From an uncultured Eubacteriales bacterium (GTDB taxonomy: Bacteria; Bacillota; Clostridia; Oscillospirales; Oscillospiraceae), in assembly GCA_900552475.1 (NCBI GenBank), contig USAC01000029.1, forward strand, positions 1-22,185: a DNA stretch of 22,185 nt, given 5' to 3'. Shown in pieces: positions 14,346 through 21,363 of this stretch. Each line of letters begins with the position of its first letter. The first letter of the stretch is position 1. The position numbers and the translations under genes were made by a program. The notes under the pieces are model-generated. The model saw nothing but the letters and a program-made list of their open reading frames with translations. It had not been told where the DNA came from and ran no database searches.

Positions 14346-14374
14346 ATTTTACCACAAATCACAATGTACGGCAA
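14346..14374 (-). promoter_or_regulatory. Promoter of the surface-protein gene
   Basis: On the minus strand TTGCCG (14374-14369), 17 bases, then TAAAAT (14351-14346), in an AT-rich stretch. The predicted start near 14339 leaves the long leader described separately. Confidence 0.6.
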
Positions 14375-14530
14375 CCTTTCAGGAGGAACTTTCCAATAAA
14401 TATAATGTCAATCTTCCACACGTTTTTGTAACTATTTGCAACTTTTGGAAGATATTTCCATTTATTAAGATAAAGCGCACCGTCTATTCCAAGAATTCCC
14501 AAGCACTTCATTTCCTATACCTGCGCGCAG

Positions 14531-14566
14531 AAAAACGCCCCCGGCCGCCAAACGGCTGAGGGCGCT
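14531..14566 (-). terminator. Terminator of the DUF3842 gene
   Basis: On the minus strand GCGCCCTCAGCCG pairs with CGGCCGGGGGCG (one mismatch and one G-U pair) and is followed by TTTTT (14535-14531), starting within a few bases of the DUF3842 stop codon. Confidence 0.85.
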
Positions 14567-14569
14567 GTT

Positions 14570-14983
14570 TCACTTTTTCTCTGTCAGGCGGCGAACGGTA
14601 TCGACTGCAGCCTGTACCAGCTTTGACATGGACATCTCCGACACGCCGACAACGAGGTTGCTGCAGAGATTGATCGGAATGAGCACGCGCCGCGCGTCGC
14701 TCTGCCCGACAGCCTGCGCCATGCGCGGCGTGATCTCGCCCCACATGGAGTCGGCAATCACAATCCCCACCGCGCCGACGATGATGTCGGCATGGCGGCA
14801 GTTGACGACCACGGCGTTCTCGCCCGTGGCGGCGAAGTCCGCCCCTGCCTTCATCATGGCGTTCGCGGCGGTGGAATTCGTCCCGACGGCCGCAATCTCC
14901 GCCTGCGGGAACGCACCCTTCAACTCGCGGACCAGCAGGCGGCCCAGACCGCCCCCCTGCCCGTCTACAACCAGAATCATCAT
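14570..14983 (-). CDS. DUF3842 family protein
   Basis: 137 residues from ATG 14983, with GGAGG eleven bases upstream; an in-frame TTG at 14992 is too close to that site. The protein begins ILVVDGQGGGLGRLLV, a glycine-rich Rossmann-like nucleotide-binding loop. It carries the family signatures VGTNSTAANAM, ADFAATGENA, NCRHADIIVG, IADSMWGEITP and RVLIPINLC. The family is widespread in Clostridia and of unknown function. The fold suggests binding of a nucleotide or another small molecule in the cytoplasm, which is inference. It has its own promoter and terminator, so it is monocistronic. Confidence 0.9.
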   Translation of the reverse strand: MMILVVDGQGGGLGRLLVRELKGAFPQAEIAAVGTNSTAANAMMKAGADFAATGENAVVVNCRHADIIVGAVGIVIADSMWGEITPRMAQAVGQSDARRVLIPINLCSNLVVGVSEMSMSKLVQAAVDTVRRLTEKK

Positions 14984-15034
14984 GTGCTGCAAAGCCTCCG
15001 TTTTCTCTCAAAATGCCGCCTGTGCGGCTCTATC

Positions 15035-15064
15035 AGTTTACAGGACAGGCGGGGCGCTTGTCAA
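15035..15064 (-). promoter_or_regulatory. Promoter of the DUF3842 gene
   Basis: On the minus strand a consensus TTGACA (15064-15059), 18 bases, then TAAACT (15040-15035), about 50 bases before the ATG. Confidence 0.65.
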
Positions 15065-15116
15065 GCCTCCCGCCCCCGTAAAGCCCAGCCGTTTTACACC
15101 GCCAAAAGGCAAACGG

Positions 15117-15294
15117 TCTCACAGAGTTCGCGCCGCCGCAGCGGCGCAAAAAATATCCAATCCGTTTTTGCGGCGGTGTGTACGTCGCAAAAAACACTTT
15201 TCGCTTCGCTCTGCGTCGCAGGCTGGCATAGCCAGCCGAGGCGCAGAGCGAAGCGAAACCGATTCATCGCAAAAGGACCCTGCCCTTTTGCGGT
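15117..15294 (-). repeat. Modular 3'-flanking repeat, copy 4 (variant middle)
   Basis: Read on the minus strand, in the direction of gdhA, it starts just behind the gdhA terminator with the hairpin CGCAAAAGG/CCTTTTGCG (about 15292-15268). It then has a variant middle: a 17-bp stem TTTCGCTTCGCTCTGCG against its complement, enclosing GGCTGGC/GCCAGCC (about 15257-15198). The shared core GTGTTTTTTGCGACGTAC and CGCAAAAACGGATT (about 15199-15158) and the end box CGAACTCTGTGAGAC (15131-15117) follow. The end box is identical to copies 1 and 3. Only the middle module has been exchanged relative to those copies. Confidence 0.82.
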
Positions 15295-15297
15295 AAA

Positions 15298-15334
15298 GAA
15301 ATTGCCCCATCTGCCTTGCGGCAGATGGGGCAAT
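15298..15334 (-). terminator. Terminator of gdhA
   Basis: A perfect 15-bp stem (15301-15315 with 15320-15334) and 4-base loop, followed on the minus strand by TTCTTTA. It lies about 37 bases behind the gdhA stop and directly abuts repeat copy 4. Confidence 0.88.
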
Positions 15335-15370
15335 TCGCTATTTCACCAGTTGGTGCGATGGACGTTCGGC

Positions 15371-16723
15371 TTAGAAGCAGCCCTGCTCCATCATAGCCTC
15401 GGCGACCTTCTTGAAGCCGGCGATGTTGGCACCAGCAACCAGATCGTAACCCAGGCCGTACTCCTCAGCGGCCTCAGCGGAGACCTTGTGGATGTTGTAC
15501 ATCATCTTGTGCAGCTGCGCATCGACCTCGTCAGCGGTCCAGACCAGACGCTCGGAGTTCTGAGCCATCTCCAGAGCGGAGACGCCCACGCCGCCGGCGT
15601 TAACAGCCTTAGAGGGAGCAACGATCATGTGCTTCTGGCCACGCAGGTAGTTCAGAGCATCGTTGGTGGTGGGCATGTTAGCGACCTCGATGTAGTACTT
15701 CACGCCGGAAGCAGCGATCTTCTCAGCGGACTCCATCTTGACGTCGTTCTGCATAGCGGCGGGCATGTACACGTCGACATCCTTGACGCCCCAGCACTTC
15801 TCACCGGCGACGAACTCGCAGCCGAACTTGTCAGCATAGGGCTTGCAGTGCATGGGATCCTTGGCGCGCATCTCGAGGATGTAGTTCAGCTTCTCGTCGG
15901 TGACCACGCCGTCGGGATCGTGGACATAGCCATCGGGGCCGGCGAAGTAGGTGACGGCAGCGCCCAGCTGAGCGGCCTTCTTCATGATGCCCCAGCCCAC
16001 GTTGCCGTAACCGGAGATCGCGATCTTCTTGCCCTCAATCTTATCGTTCTCGTGCTTCAGCACTTCCTGCAGATAGTAGATAGCGCCGTAGCCGGTAGCC
16101 TCGGGGCGGATCAGGGAGCCGCCGTAGCTCAGGCCCTTACCGGTGAGAACGCCGTTCTCCCACACGCCCTTCAGGCGGCGATACTGGCCATACAGGTAGC
16201 CGATCTCACGGCCGCCAACGCCCATGTCGCCGGCGGGCACGTCGACATCCGGCCCGATGTAACGATAGAGAGCCGTCATGAAGCTCTGGCAGAAACGCAT
16301 GACCTCAGCGTCGGACTTGCCGGCGGGATCAAAGTCGGAACCGCCCTTGGCGCCGCCGATGGGCAGGCCGGTCAGGCTGTTCTTGAAGGTCTGCTCGAAG
16401 CCCAGGAACTTGATGATGCCCTCATAAACATTCTTCTGGAAGCGCAGACCACCCTTGTAGGGGCCGATCGCGCCGTTGAACTGGCAGCGCCAGCCACGGT
16501 TGGTGTGCCACTGGCCGTTGTCGTCGCACCACACAACGCGGAAGGTGAACATACGCTCGGGCTCGACCATGCGGCCCAGCAGGTCAACCTTCTCATACTC
16601 GGGGTGCTTCTCGATCACGGGCTCCAGGGAGCTGAAGACCTCTTCGACGGTCTGAACGAACTCAGGCTCGTTGCCGTGCTTTGCCTTGACGTTTTCGATA
16701 ACGCTGGCCAGATAAGCATTCAT
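15371..16723 (-). CDS. gdhA: Glutamate dehydrogenase, hexameric, probably NADP-specific
   Basis: 450 residues, the usual size of the small hexameric class. It interconverts 2-oxoglutarate + ammonium and glutamate, linking carbon and nitrogen metabolism in the cytoplasm. Substrate and catalytic residues are visible: Lys90 in PYKGGLRF, Lys114, Lys126 in GGAKGGSDFDP, and Asp166 in PAGDMGVGGREIG. The nucleotide fold starts with ISGYGNVGWG (236-245). NADP preference is inferred from overall likeness to E. coli-type GdhA. ATG 16723 has a strong GAGGAGG site. Codons are less GC-biased at the third base than in neighbouring genes, as expected for a highly expressed gene. It has its own promoter and terminator. 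Confidence 0.96.
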   Translation of the reverse strand: MNAYLASVIENVKAKHGNEPEFVQTVEEVFSSLEPVIEKHPEYEKVDLLGRMVEPERMFTFRVVWCDDNGQWHTNRGWRCQFNGAIGPYKGGLRFQKNVYEGIIKFLGFEQTFKNSLTGLPIGGAKGGSDFDPAGKSDAEVMRFCQSFMTALYRYIGPDVDVPAGDMGVGGREIGYLYGQYRRLKGVWENGVLTGKGLSYGGSLIRPEATGYGAIYYLQEVLKHENDKIEGKKIAISGYGNVGWGIMKKAAQLGAAVTYFAGPDGYVHDPDGVVTDEKLNYILEMRAKDPMHCKPYADKFGCEFVAGEKCWGVKDVDVYMPAAMQNDVKMESAEKIAASGVKYYIEVANMPTTNDALNYLRGQKHMIVAPSKAVNAGGVGVSALEMAQNSERLVWTADEVDAQLHKMMYNIHKVSAEAAEEYGLGYDLVAGANIAGFKKVAEAMMEQGCF

Positions 16724-16804
16724 AATAAATTTTCCTCCTCAAAAAATGTTCCGTTTGGGGAACTTGTCTGCGATGGGAACCGCATCACAGTCCCATCATG
16801 CTTG

Positions 16805-16833
16805 ATCATAACACCATTCCGAAAAATACTCAA
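16805..16833 (-). promoter_or_regulatory. Promoter of gdhA
   Basis: On the minus strand TTGAGT (16833-16828), 17 bases, then TATGAT (16810-16805), about 80 bases before the gdhA ATG. Confidence 0.65.
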
Positions 16834-16840
16834 GAGGAGA

Positions 16841-16871
16841 TTGGTCAAAACGGCGGCGTATATTGGTAAAA
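16841..16871. promoter_or_regulatory. TTGGT(C/A)AAA direct repeats upstream of gdhA
   Basis: TTGGTCAAA (16841-16849) and TTGGTAAAA (16863-16871) are direct repeats spaced 22 bp apart, just upstream of the gdhA -35 box. The reverse complement TTTTACCAA recurs at 17037-17045 inside the promoter spacer of the divergent phosphoribosyltransferase gene. Shared control is possible; the regulator is unknown. Confidence 0.35.
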
Positions 16872-16922
16872 ATTTTGTCTGGTTTTTTGTGCAAAACGCA
16901 GAGGCGATCCCATGACATCCCA

Positions 16923-16978
16923 CCGGCAAAAAACGTGCCTTTTCAGGCGTTTGCCGTTTTCCACGGCACTTTTTCAGT
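16923..16978. other. Orphan hairpins in the gdhA / phosphoribosyltransferase gap
   Basis: On the plus strand CGGCA plus AACG and CC can pair with GG, CGTT and TGCCG (16923-16954), followed by TTTTCC. A competing pairing of GTGCC (about 16939-16943) with GGCAC, followed by TTTTT, overlaps it. No gene on either strand needs a terminator here, so a small RNA or leader element is possible. The rest of 16724-17030 shows no gene. Confidence 0.35.
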
Positions 16979-17031
16979 TTAAAGCAAAAATATCTCCACC
17001 GTAAAACCGTCGGAATTCCCATGCGCGGATA

Positions 17032-17059
17032 TTGACTTTTACCAAAACGCCGGTATAAT
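17032..17059 (+). promoter_or_regulatory. Promoter of the phosphoribosyltransferase gene
   Basis: TTGACT (17032-17037), 16 bases, then a perfect TATAAT (17054-17059). The leader of about 90 bases can form a hairpin around CCGTC and GACGG (about 17107-17124). Confidence 0.8.
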
Positions 17060-17155
17060 TATAAAGGATGCGCTCCGCGCACCGCATACTGTAAAATTCA
17101 GGCGTGCCGTCCGCCGAGAGACGGCGGTGCCGCATACGCGGCAGAAGGAGTGGTT

Positions 17156-17716
17156 ATGCTTACTTATCCGATCCATGTGGCCGGACTCGACCGCGAGCTT
17201 CCCATCTGTAAGGTCTCGGACGACCTGTATATCGGCGCGTTCATCTGCTTCGGCGACGCAGAGCTGACGGAGGCCTGCGCCCGCGAGCTGCTCAGGCTCG
17301 TCCCCGCCGGCAGCTACGATTATCTCTTCACCGCCGAGGCCAAGAGCATTCCCCTGATCCACGAGATGGCCCGCCAGTCCGGCGCGAAGAAGTACTTTAT
17401 CGCCCGCAAGGGCCCGAAAGTCTACATGCCCGATCCGCTGCACGTGGAGGATCAGTCCATCACGACCGCGGGCGTGCAGAAGCTGTACCTCGGCCGCGAT
17501 GACGCCGACCTCATCCGCGGCAAGCGCATCCTGCTGATGGATGACGTCATCTCCACCGGCGGCAGCATCCACGCGATGGAGGCGCTGGTCAACATGGCCG
17601 GCGGCACGGTTGTCGGCCGCATCGCCGTCCTCGCCGAGGGCGCCGCGGCTGACCGCACCGACATCAAGTATCTCGAGCGTCTGCCCGTCTTCAACGCCGA
17701 CGGCACGGTGAAGTAA
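17156..17716 (+). CDS. Type I phosphoribosyltransferase, adenine PRT-like
   Basis: 186 residues from ATG 17156, preceded by AGAAGGAG; GTG 17150 overlaps that site and is rejected. The PRPP-binding loop ILLMDDVISTGGS (125-137), with its paired acidic residues and TGGS, is the hallmark of the type I fold. FTAEAKSIPLIHEMA (58-72) and the flexible-loop region FIARKGPKVY (81-90) resemble adenine and xanthine phosphoribosyltransferases. Such enzymes join a purine base to PRPP to make the nucleotide (salvage). Some relatives are regulators, as in PurR, but no DNA-binding domain is present here. The base specificity cannot be read from the sequence. It is monocistronic and divergent from gdhA. Confidence 0.88.
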   Translation: MLTYPIHVAGLDRELPICKVSDDLYIGAFICFGDAELTEACARELLRLVPAGSYDYLFTAEAKSIPLIHEMARQSGAKKYFIARKGPKVYMPDPLHVEDQSITTAGVQKLYLGRDDADLIRGKRILLMDDVISTGGSIHAMEALVNMAGGTVVGRIAVLAEGAAADRTDIKYLERLPVFNADGTVK

Positions 17717-17717
17717 A

Positions 17718-17931
17718 ATCGCTCTCAAGCGCCTGCAGCAGTATGCCGCGGGCGCTTTTTTCACGCTTTTCCGCCAAAAGACTGCATGCGGCACGGCGTG
17801 GGGCGTCGAGGCGGAGCCGGATGAGGTGTGCGTCATCCACGCGCGTGGGCTTCGTCTACCGCGGCACCGTCCGCATGTTCTACGAGGGCACCGGCTGGAC
17901 GAACTACCGGCTGTTTGAATACGTCCTGTGA
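17718..17931 (+). pseudogene. Remnant of a small gene, frameshifted and without a start
   Basis: Between the phosphoribosyltransferase and obg genes lies protein-like sequence in two frames. The frame at 17718 reads LKRLQQYAAGAFFTLF and later WGVEAEPDEVCVIHARG. The frame ending at TGA 17929-17931 reads GFVYRGTVRMFYEGTGW, then TNYRLFEYVL. Removing one G from the GGG at 17847-17849 joins them into about 70 residues. The first frame has an in-frame stop at 17709 and no ATG, GTG or TTG before the coding-like part, and a terminator hairpin lies over its beginning. I do not recognise a family. It may instead be non-coding sequence that happens to look coding. Confidence 0.4.
17727..17762 (+). terminator. 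Terminator after the phosphoribosyltransferase gene
   Basis: AAGCGCC (17727-17733) pairs with GGCGCTT (17751-17757), with extra inner pairing TGC/GC, followed by a T run to 17761. It starts 10 bases behind the stop codon and overlaps the start of the decayed reading frame. Confidence 0.8.
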
Positions 17932-17932
17932 C

Positions 17933-17961
17933 TTGACGCGCCCACCGTTTTCCGGTAAAAT
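17933..17961 (+). promoter_or_regulatory. Promoter of obg
   Basis: TTGACG (17933-17938), 17 bases, then TAAAAT (17956-17961). A perfect TATAAT at 17965-17970, close behind, has no matching -35 box. The obg ATG is about 40 bases downstream. Confidence 0.7.
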
Positions 17962-18003
17962 GGATATAATATAGAATAATTCTGAGAGATTCGAGGTAAT
18001 AAG

Positions 18004-19284
18004 ATGGCAAACGGCTTTATCGACAAGGCTCGCATCACCGTCCGCGCCGGAAACGGCGGCAACGGCACGGTGGCCTTTCACAGAGAAAAATATGTGGCGG
18101 CGGGCGGCCCGGACGGCGGCGACGGCGGCAACGGCGGCAGCATCGTTGTTCTCGTCGACGACCACATGTCCACGCTGATGGACTTCCGCTACAAGCGCAA
18201 ATATGTCGCCGAAAACGGCGTGGATGGCCAGGGCGGCCGCAAGTCCGGCAAGTCCGGACAGGATCTGGTGATCCGCGTCCCGCGCGGGACGCTCATCCGC
18301 GACGCGGAGACAAACGAGATCATCAAGGACATGTCCGATTCCGAGCCGTATGTGCTCTGCCGCGGCGGGCGCGGCGGCTGGGGCAACCAGCACTTCGCGA
18401 CGCCGACGCGTCAGGTGCCGCGCTTTGCCAAGGCGGGTCTGCCCGGCGAGAGCCACGACGTCGTGCTCGAGCTGAAGCTGCTCGCGGACGTGGGGCTGGT
18501 GGGCTTTCCCAACGTGGGCAAGAGCACGCTGCTGAGCGTGGTGTCCAAGGCGCACCCGAAGATCGCGAATTACCACTTCACGACGCTCTATCCCAACCTC
18601 GGCGTCGTATATGTCGACGAGGGCGTGAGCTTTGTCATGGCGGACATCCCTGGCATCATCGAGGGCGCGAGTGAGGGTGCCGGTCTCGGTCACGACTTTC
18701 TGCGCCATATCGACCGCTGCCGCCTGCTGGTACATCTGGTGGACGTCTCCGGCAGCGAGGGCCGCGACCCGATCGAGGACTTCGAGGCCATCAACGACGA
18801 GCTGCGCCAGTACAGCCCCGATCTTGCGGCGCGGCCGCAGATCGTCGTCGCGAACAAGACGGATCTGCTCTATGACACGGCGCAGCTTGACGCGTTCCGC
18901 GCCTACGTCGAGGAGAAGGGCTACGCCTTCTTCGCCATGTCCGCCGCGACGCATCAGGGCACGCGTGAGCTTGTGCGCGCCATTGCCGCGCAGCTGTCCG
19001 AGCTGCCGCCCGTCACGGTCTATGAATCGGAGTACGTCCAGCGCCCGCCGGAGGTCGACATGTCCGAGCCGCTGGAGATCCGGCACGAGGACGGCCTGTG
19101 GCTCGTGGAGGGCCCGTGGCTGCAGCGGCTGATGGCGAACATCAACTTCTCCGACTACGAGAGCCGCATGTATTTCGACAAGCAGCTGCGCGCGTCGGGG
19201 CTGTTCGATCAGCTCGAGGCGATGGGGATTCAGGACGGCGACACGGTGTCGCTGTATGATCTGGAGTTTGAGTATCAGCGGTAA
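18004..19284 (+). CDS. obgE: Obg-family GTPase
   Basis: 426 residues, the typical length in Firmicutes. ATG 18004 has a GAGGTAA site upstream. Residues 1-158 are the glycine-rich Obg fold (RAGNGGNGTVAFHREK, GGPDGGDGGNGGS). The GTPase domain follows with G1 GFPNVGKST (167-175), the G2/switch I FTTLYPNLG, G3 DIPGII (214-219), G4 NKTD (284-287) and G5 SAATH. The last 80 or so residues, including VEGPWLQRLMANINFSDYES, are the OCT domain found mainly in Gram-positive Obg. Obg is an essential GTPase that binds the 50S subunit during assembly and is linked to stress signalling and sporulation (family knowledge). It has its own promoter and a strong terminator. Confidence 0.97.
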   Translation: MANGFIDKARITVRAGNGGNGTVAFHREKYVAAGGPDGGDGGNGGSIVVLVDDHMSTLMDFRYKRKYVAENGVDGQGGRKSGKSGQDLVIRVPRGTLIRDAETNEIIKDMSDSEPYVLCRGGRGGWGNQHFATPTRQVPRFAKAGLPGESHDVVLELKLLADVGLVGFPNVGKSTLLSVVSKAHPKIANYHFTTLYPNLGVVYVDEGVSFVMADIPGIIEGASEGAGLGHDFLRHIDRCRLLVHLVDVSGSEGRDPIEDFEAINDELRQYSPDLAARPQIVVANKTDLLYDTAQLDAFRAYVEEKGYAFFAMSAATHQGTRELVRAIAAQLSELPPVTVYESEYVQRPPEVDMSEPLEIRHEDGLWLVEGPWLQRLMANINFSDYESRMYFDKQLRASGLFDQLEAMGIQDGDTVSLYDLEFEYQR

Positions 19285-19293
19285 AAATTCGAT

Positions 19294-19328
19294 AACCGGG
19301 AACCTGCACGGTCGGGTTCCCGGTTTTT
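19294..19328 (+). terminator. Terminator of obg
   Basis: A perfect 11-bp stem AACCGGGAACC/GGTTCCCGGTT (19294-19304 with 19315-19325), ending in TTTTT (19324-19328), nine bases behind the obg stop. Confidence 0.9.
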
Positions 19329-19418
19329 CTTTGGGCTGTGCGGGTAAGCTGACTCTGGCGGCATGGACACGCCGATTCAACCTCCCATCCCCGCCAGGAC
19401 AAAACATCCCCACGCAGC

Positions 19419-19452
19419 AAAAAAGCAGGGATATGCCCCGCATATCCCCGCT
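19419..19452 (-). terminator. Terminator of the carD-ispD-ispF operon
   Basis: On the minus strand AGCGGGGATATGC pairs with GCATATCCCTGCT (one G-U), with a 3-base loop and TTTTTT behind, 17 bases after the ispF stop. The stretch 19329-19418 between the two terminators holds nothing I can identify. Confidence 0.9.
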
Positions 19453-19469
19453 CACAGTTTTCGCCGTTT

Positions 19470-19952
19470 TCAATTTCTCTCCACAAGCGCGACCGCGTGC
19501 GCCGCCATGCCGGAGCCGTCCCCCGTAAACCCGAGGTGCTCCTCCGTCGTCGCCTTCACGCCGACCTGCTCCGGGTCGATCCCGAGCGCGCGGGCGATAT
19601 TGCGCCGCATCTGCGCGCGGTAGGGCGCGATCTTCGGCGCCTGTGCGATGAGCGTCGCGTCGATGTTCACCACCTGCACACGGCTCTCCGCGAGCTTCTG
19701 CGCCACCCGCTCAAGCAGCAGGATGCTCGACACGTTCAGCAACGCCGCGTCGCTGTCGGGAAAGAGCGTCCCGATATCCGCAAGCCCCGCCGCGCCGAGC
19801 AGCGCGTCCATCACCGCGTGCACGAGCACATCCGCGTCGGAATGCCCGTCGAGCCCGCGGTCATAGTCGACATGTACGCCGCCGAGAATCAGCGGCCGCC
19901 CCGGCACGAGCCGGTGTACGTCGTAGCCGTGTCCGATGCGCAGGTTTGTCAT
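19470..19952 (-). CDS. ispF: 2-C-methyl-D-erythritol 2,4-cyclodiphosphate synthase
   Basis: 160 residues, the normal size. It cyclises CDP-methylerythritol 2-phosphate to methylerythritol cyclodiphosphate, releasing CMP, in the MEP route to isoprenoids. The zinc ligands are visible as Asp11 and His13 in GHGYDVHRL and His45 in SDADVLVHAVMDALLGA. IGTLFPDSD and TTEEHLGFTGDGSG are the other family segments. ATG 19952 overlaps the ispD stop in an ATGA and has AGGAG eight bases upstream, so translation is probably coupled. The overlapping longer frame is the wrong start. It is the last gene of the carD-ispD-ispF operon; the intermediate enzyme IspE is not in the window. Confidence 0.97.
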   Translation of the reverse strand: MTNLRIGHGYDVHRLVPGRPLILGGVHVDYDRGLDGHSDADVLVHAVMDALLGAAGLADIGTLFPDSDAALLNVSSILLLERVAQKLAESRVQVVNIDATLIAQAPKIAPYRAQMRRNIARALGIDPEQVGVKATTEEHLGFTGDGSGMAAHAVALVERN

Positions 19953-20692
19953 GCGTTCCGCTCCTCTCTCTGCCGCAGAATCGCGGCGGCGACCGCCAGA
20001 TCGAGCGGGCGCGTAATCTTGATATTTTCGGGATTGCCGGGCAGGAGGTAGACCTGCTTGCCCAGCCGCTCCACCGCGGCGCAGTCGTCCGTCAGCGGGA
20101 GCTTCGCCTCCGCCGCCGACTGCAGCGCCGCCTTCAGGACGTCCGCCTGAAACACCTGCGGCGTCTGGACGGCGAAGAGCGTGCTCCGATCCGGCGTCCC
20201 TGTGACGCGTCCCGTCTCGTCCGCCGTCTTGACCGTGTCGGTCACGGGCAGGGCCGGGGCCGCCGCGTGCGTCTGGCACGCGAAGCGGATCACCGCGTCC
20301 ACATCCTCCGGCAGCACGAGCGGACGCGCGCCGTCGTGCACGGCGATGAACTGCGCCTTTGCGTCCGCCTCACACGCCGCGGCCAGCACGGACTGCGTCC
20401 GGTTCTCGCCCCCCTGTACCACGCGCACGGGCTTTCGCAGCCCGCAGCGGCGGCAGAGATCCGCCACCTCCAGCAGCCGGTCCTCGCGCGTGGCGATGAT
20501 GATCTCGTCGACGAGCTGCGCCGCGTCGAGCGCGCGCAGCGTGCGCACCAGCACCGGCACGCCCTCCAGCTCCATCATCAGCTTGTCGCCGCCGCCCATG
20601 CGCGCGGCGCTGCCCGCCGCCGGCACGATCATCGTGCAGAAGGGGCGTCCGCCGGCCTGTACGCGGCGCAGCTTATCCAGCAGTTTTCCCAT
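19949..20692 (-). CDS. ispD: 2-C-methyl-D-erythritol 4-phosphate cytidylyltransferase
   Basis: 247 residues. It joins methylerythritol 4-phosphate and CTP to give CDP-methylerythritol and pyrophosphate. The CTP-binding loop is VPAAGSAARMG (23-33) with Lys37; GGENRTQSV (94-102), VHDGARPLV (118-126) and NIKITRPLDL near the C-terminus complete the family pattern. About 19 residues precede the first strand (MGKLLDKLRRVQAG and so on), more than usual. However, the start ATG 20692 has a fine GAGGAG site inside the end of carD, so I keep it. Only two bases separate it from the carD stop, and it overlaps ispF by four bases, so the three genes form a tight operon. Confidence 0.96.
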   Translation of the reverse strand: MGKLLDKLRRVQAGGRPFCTMIVPAAGSAARMGGGDKLMMELEGVPVLVRTLRALDAAQLVDEIIIATREDRLLEVADLCRRCGLRKPVRVVQGGENRTQSVLAAACEADAKAQFIAVHDGARPLVLPEDVDAVIRFACQTHAAAPALPVTDTVKTADETGRVTGTPDRSTLFAVQTPQVFQADVLKAALQSAAEAKLPLTDDCAAVERLGKQVYLLPGNPENIKITRPLDLAVAAAILRQREERNA

Positions 20693-20694
20693 AC

Positions 20695-21180
20695 TTACTC
20701 CTCAGACAGCATCGCCCGGTCGATGCGTTTTTCCGCTTCCTGATAGGGCGCCTGCTCCACGAGCACGACCTCGGACAGGAGGATCTGCTTGGCGCTGTGG
20801 AGCATTTTGCGCTCGCCGTTGGAGAGCCCGCGCTGCTTGTCGCGGCGCATGAGCGTCTTGATGACGCGGGCGACCTCGAGGAGGTTGCCGCTCTTGATGC
20901 GCTCCATATTCTCCCGGTAGCGGCGGTTCCAGTTGCTGTTGATCTCCACCGGCAGCGACGGGATCTTATGGAAGATCTCCTCGATCTGCGCGGCGGTCGA
21001 GAGTGCGCGCACGCCGATGCTCCCGCAGTTGTCCGTCGGGATCTTCAGCACCAGCCCGCCCACAGGCATCCGGAACACATAATAGCGGCCCAGCTTTCCG
21101 GCCAGACGCTCCTCGATGATATTTTCGATGATCCCCGCCCCATGCATGGGGTGGACGACGCGGTCGCCGATCAGAAACAT
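20695..21180 (-). CDS. carD: CarD/CdnL-family RNA polymerase-binding regulator
   Basis: 161 residues from ATG 21180, preceded by GGAGGAGG; an in-frame extension to 21318 is rejected because it lacks a ribosome site and would cross the promoter. The N-terminal part (FLIGDRVVHPMHGAGII, then YYVFRMPVGGLVLKIPTD) is the CarD/TRCF RNA polymerase-interaction domain, which binds the beta subunit. The C-terminal half (ENMERIKSGNLLEVARVIKT, LSNGERKMLHSAKQILLSE) is the helical part that stabilises open promoter complexes in studied homologues. It is the first gene of the operon with ispD and ispF, a common neighbourhood in Firmicutes. It is probably a general activator at stable-RNA or housekeeping promoters, which is inference from the family. 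Confidence 0.95.
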   Translation of the reverse strand: MFLIGDRVVHPMHGAGIIENIIEERLAGKLGRYYVFRMPVGGLVLKIPTDNCGSIGVRALSTAAQIEEIFHKIPSLPVEINSNWNRRYRENMERIKSGNLLEVARVIKTLMRRDKQRGLSNGERKMLHSAKQILLSEVVLVEQAPYQEAEKRIDRAMLSEE

Positions 21181-21220
21181 ACACGCACCTCCTCCAGTGG
21201 GTATAAACCCGCTCATGTAT

Positions 21221-21249
21221 ATTATATGGGAAGTTTTTCCGATTTTCAA
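21221..21249 (-). promoter_or_regulatory. Promoter of the carD-ispD-ispF operon
   Basis: On the minus strand TTGAAA (21249-21244), 17 bases, then a perfect TATAAT (21226-21221). The leader is about 35 bases and contains GGGTTTATACCC, a small palindrome (21199-21210). Confidence 0.85.
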
Positions 21250-21311
21250 GAGAAGTATCCAGCAAATTTTGTGGCAAATGGCACACTGCGCGGCGCGTCT
21301 CTCCCCTCCCC

Positions 21312-21340
21312 TTGCCACACCGGCCGCCCTGTGTTAAGCT
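21312..21340 (+). promoter_or_regulatory. Possible promoter of the pseudouridine synthase gene
   Basis: TTGCCA (21312-21317), 17 bases, then TAAGCT (21335-21340), about 24 bases before GTG 21364. Confidence 0.5.
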
Positions 21341-21363
21341 AATGAAAAAGGGGGCGGTATGCG

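Noticed and set aside
10646..14431. A 1261-codon open frame on the plus strand opposite the VWA surface gene
   Set aside because: It is the antisense shadow of a GC-rich gene: low-complexity Arg/Ala/Gly/His-rich translation, no domains and no ribosome site. The minus-strand gene has a signal peptide, known domains and a sorting signal.
16720..17022. A 100-codon minus-strand frame upstream of gdhA
   Set aside because: It spans the gdhA promoter and has no ribosome site or recognisable similarity.
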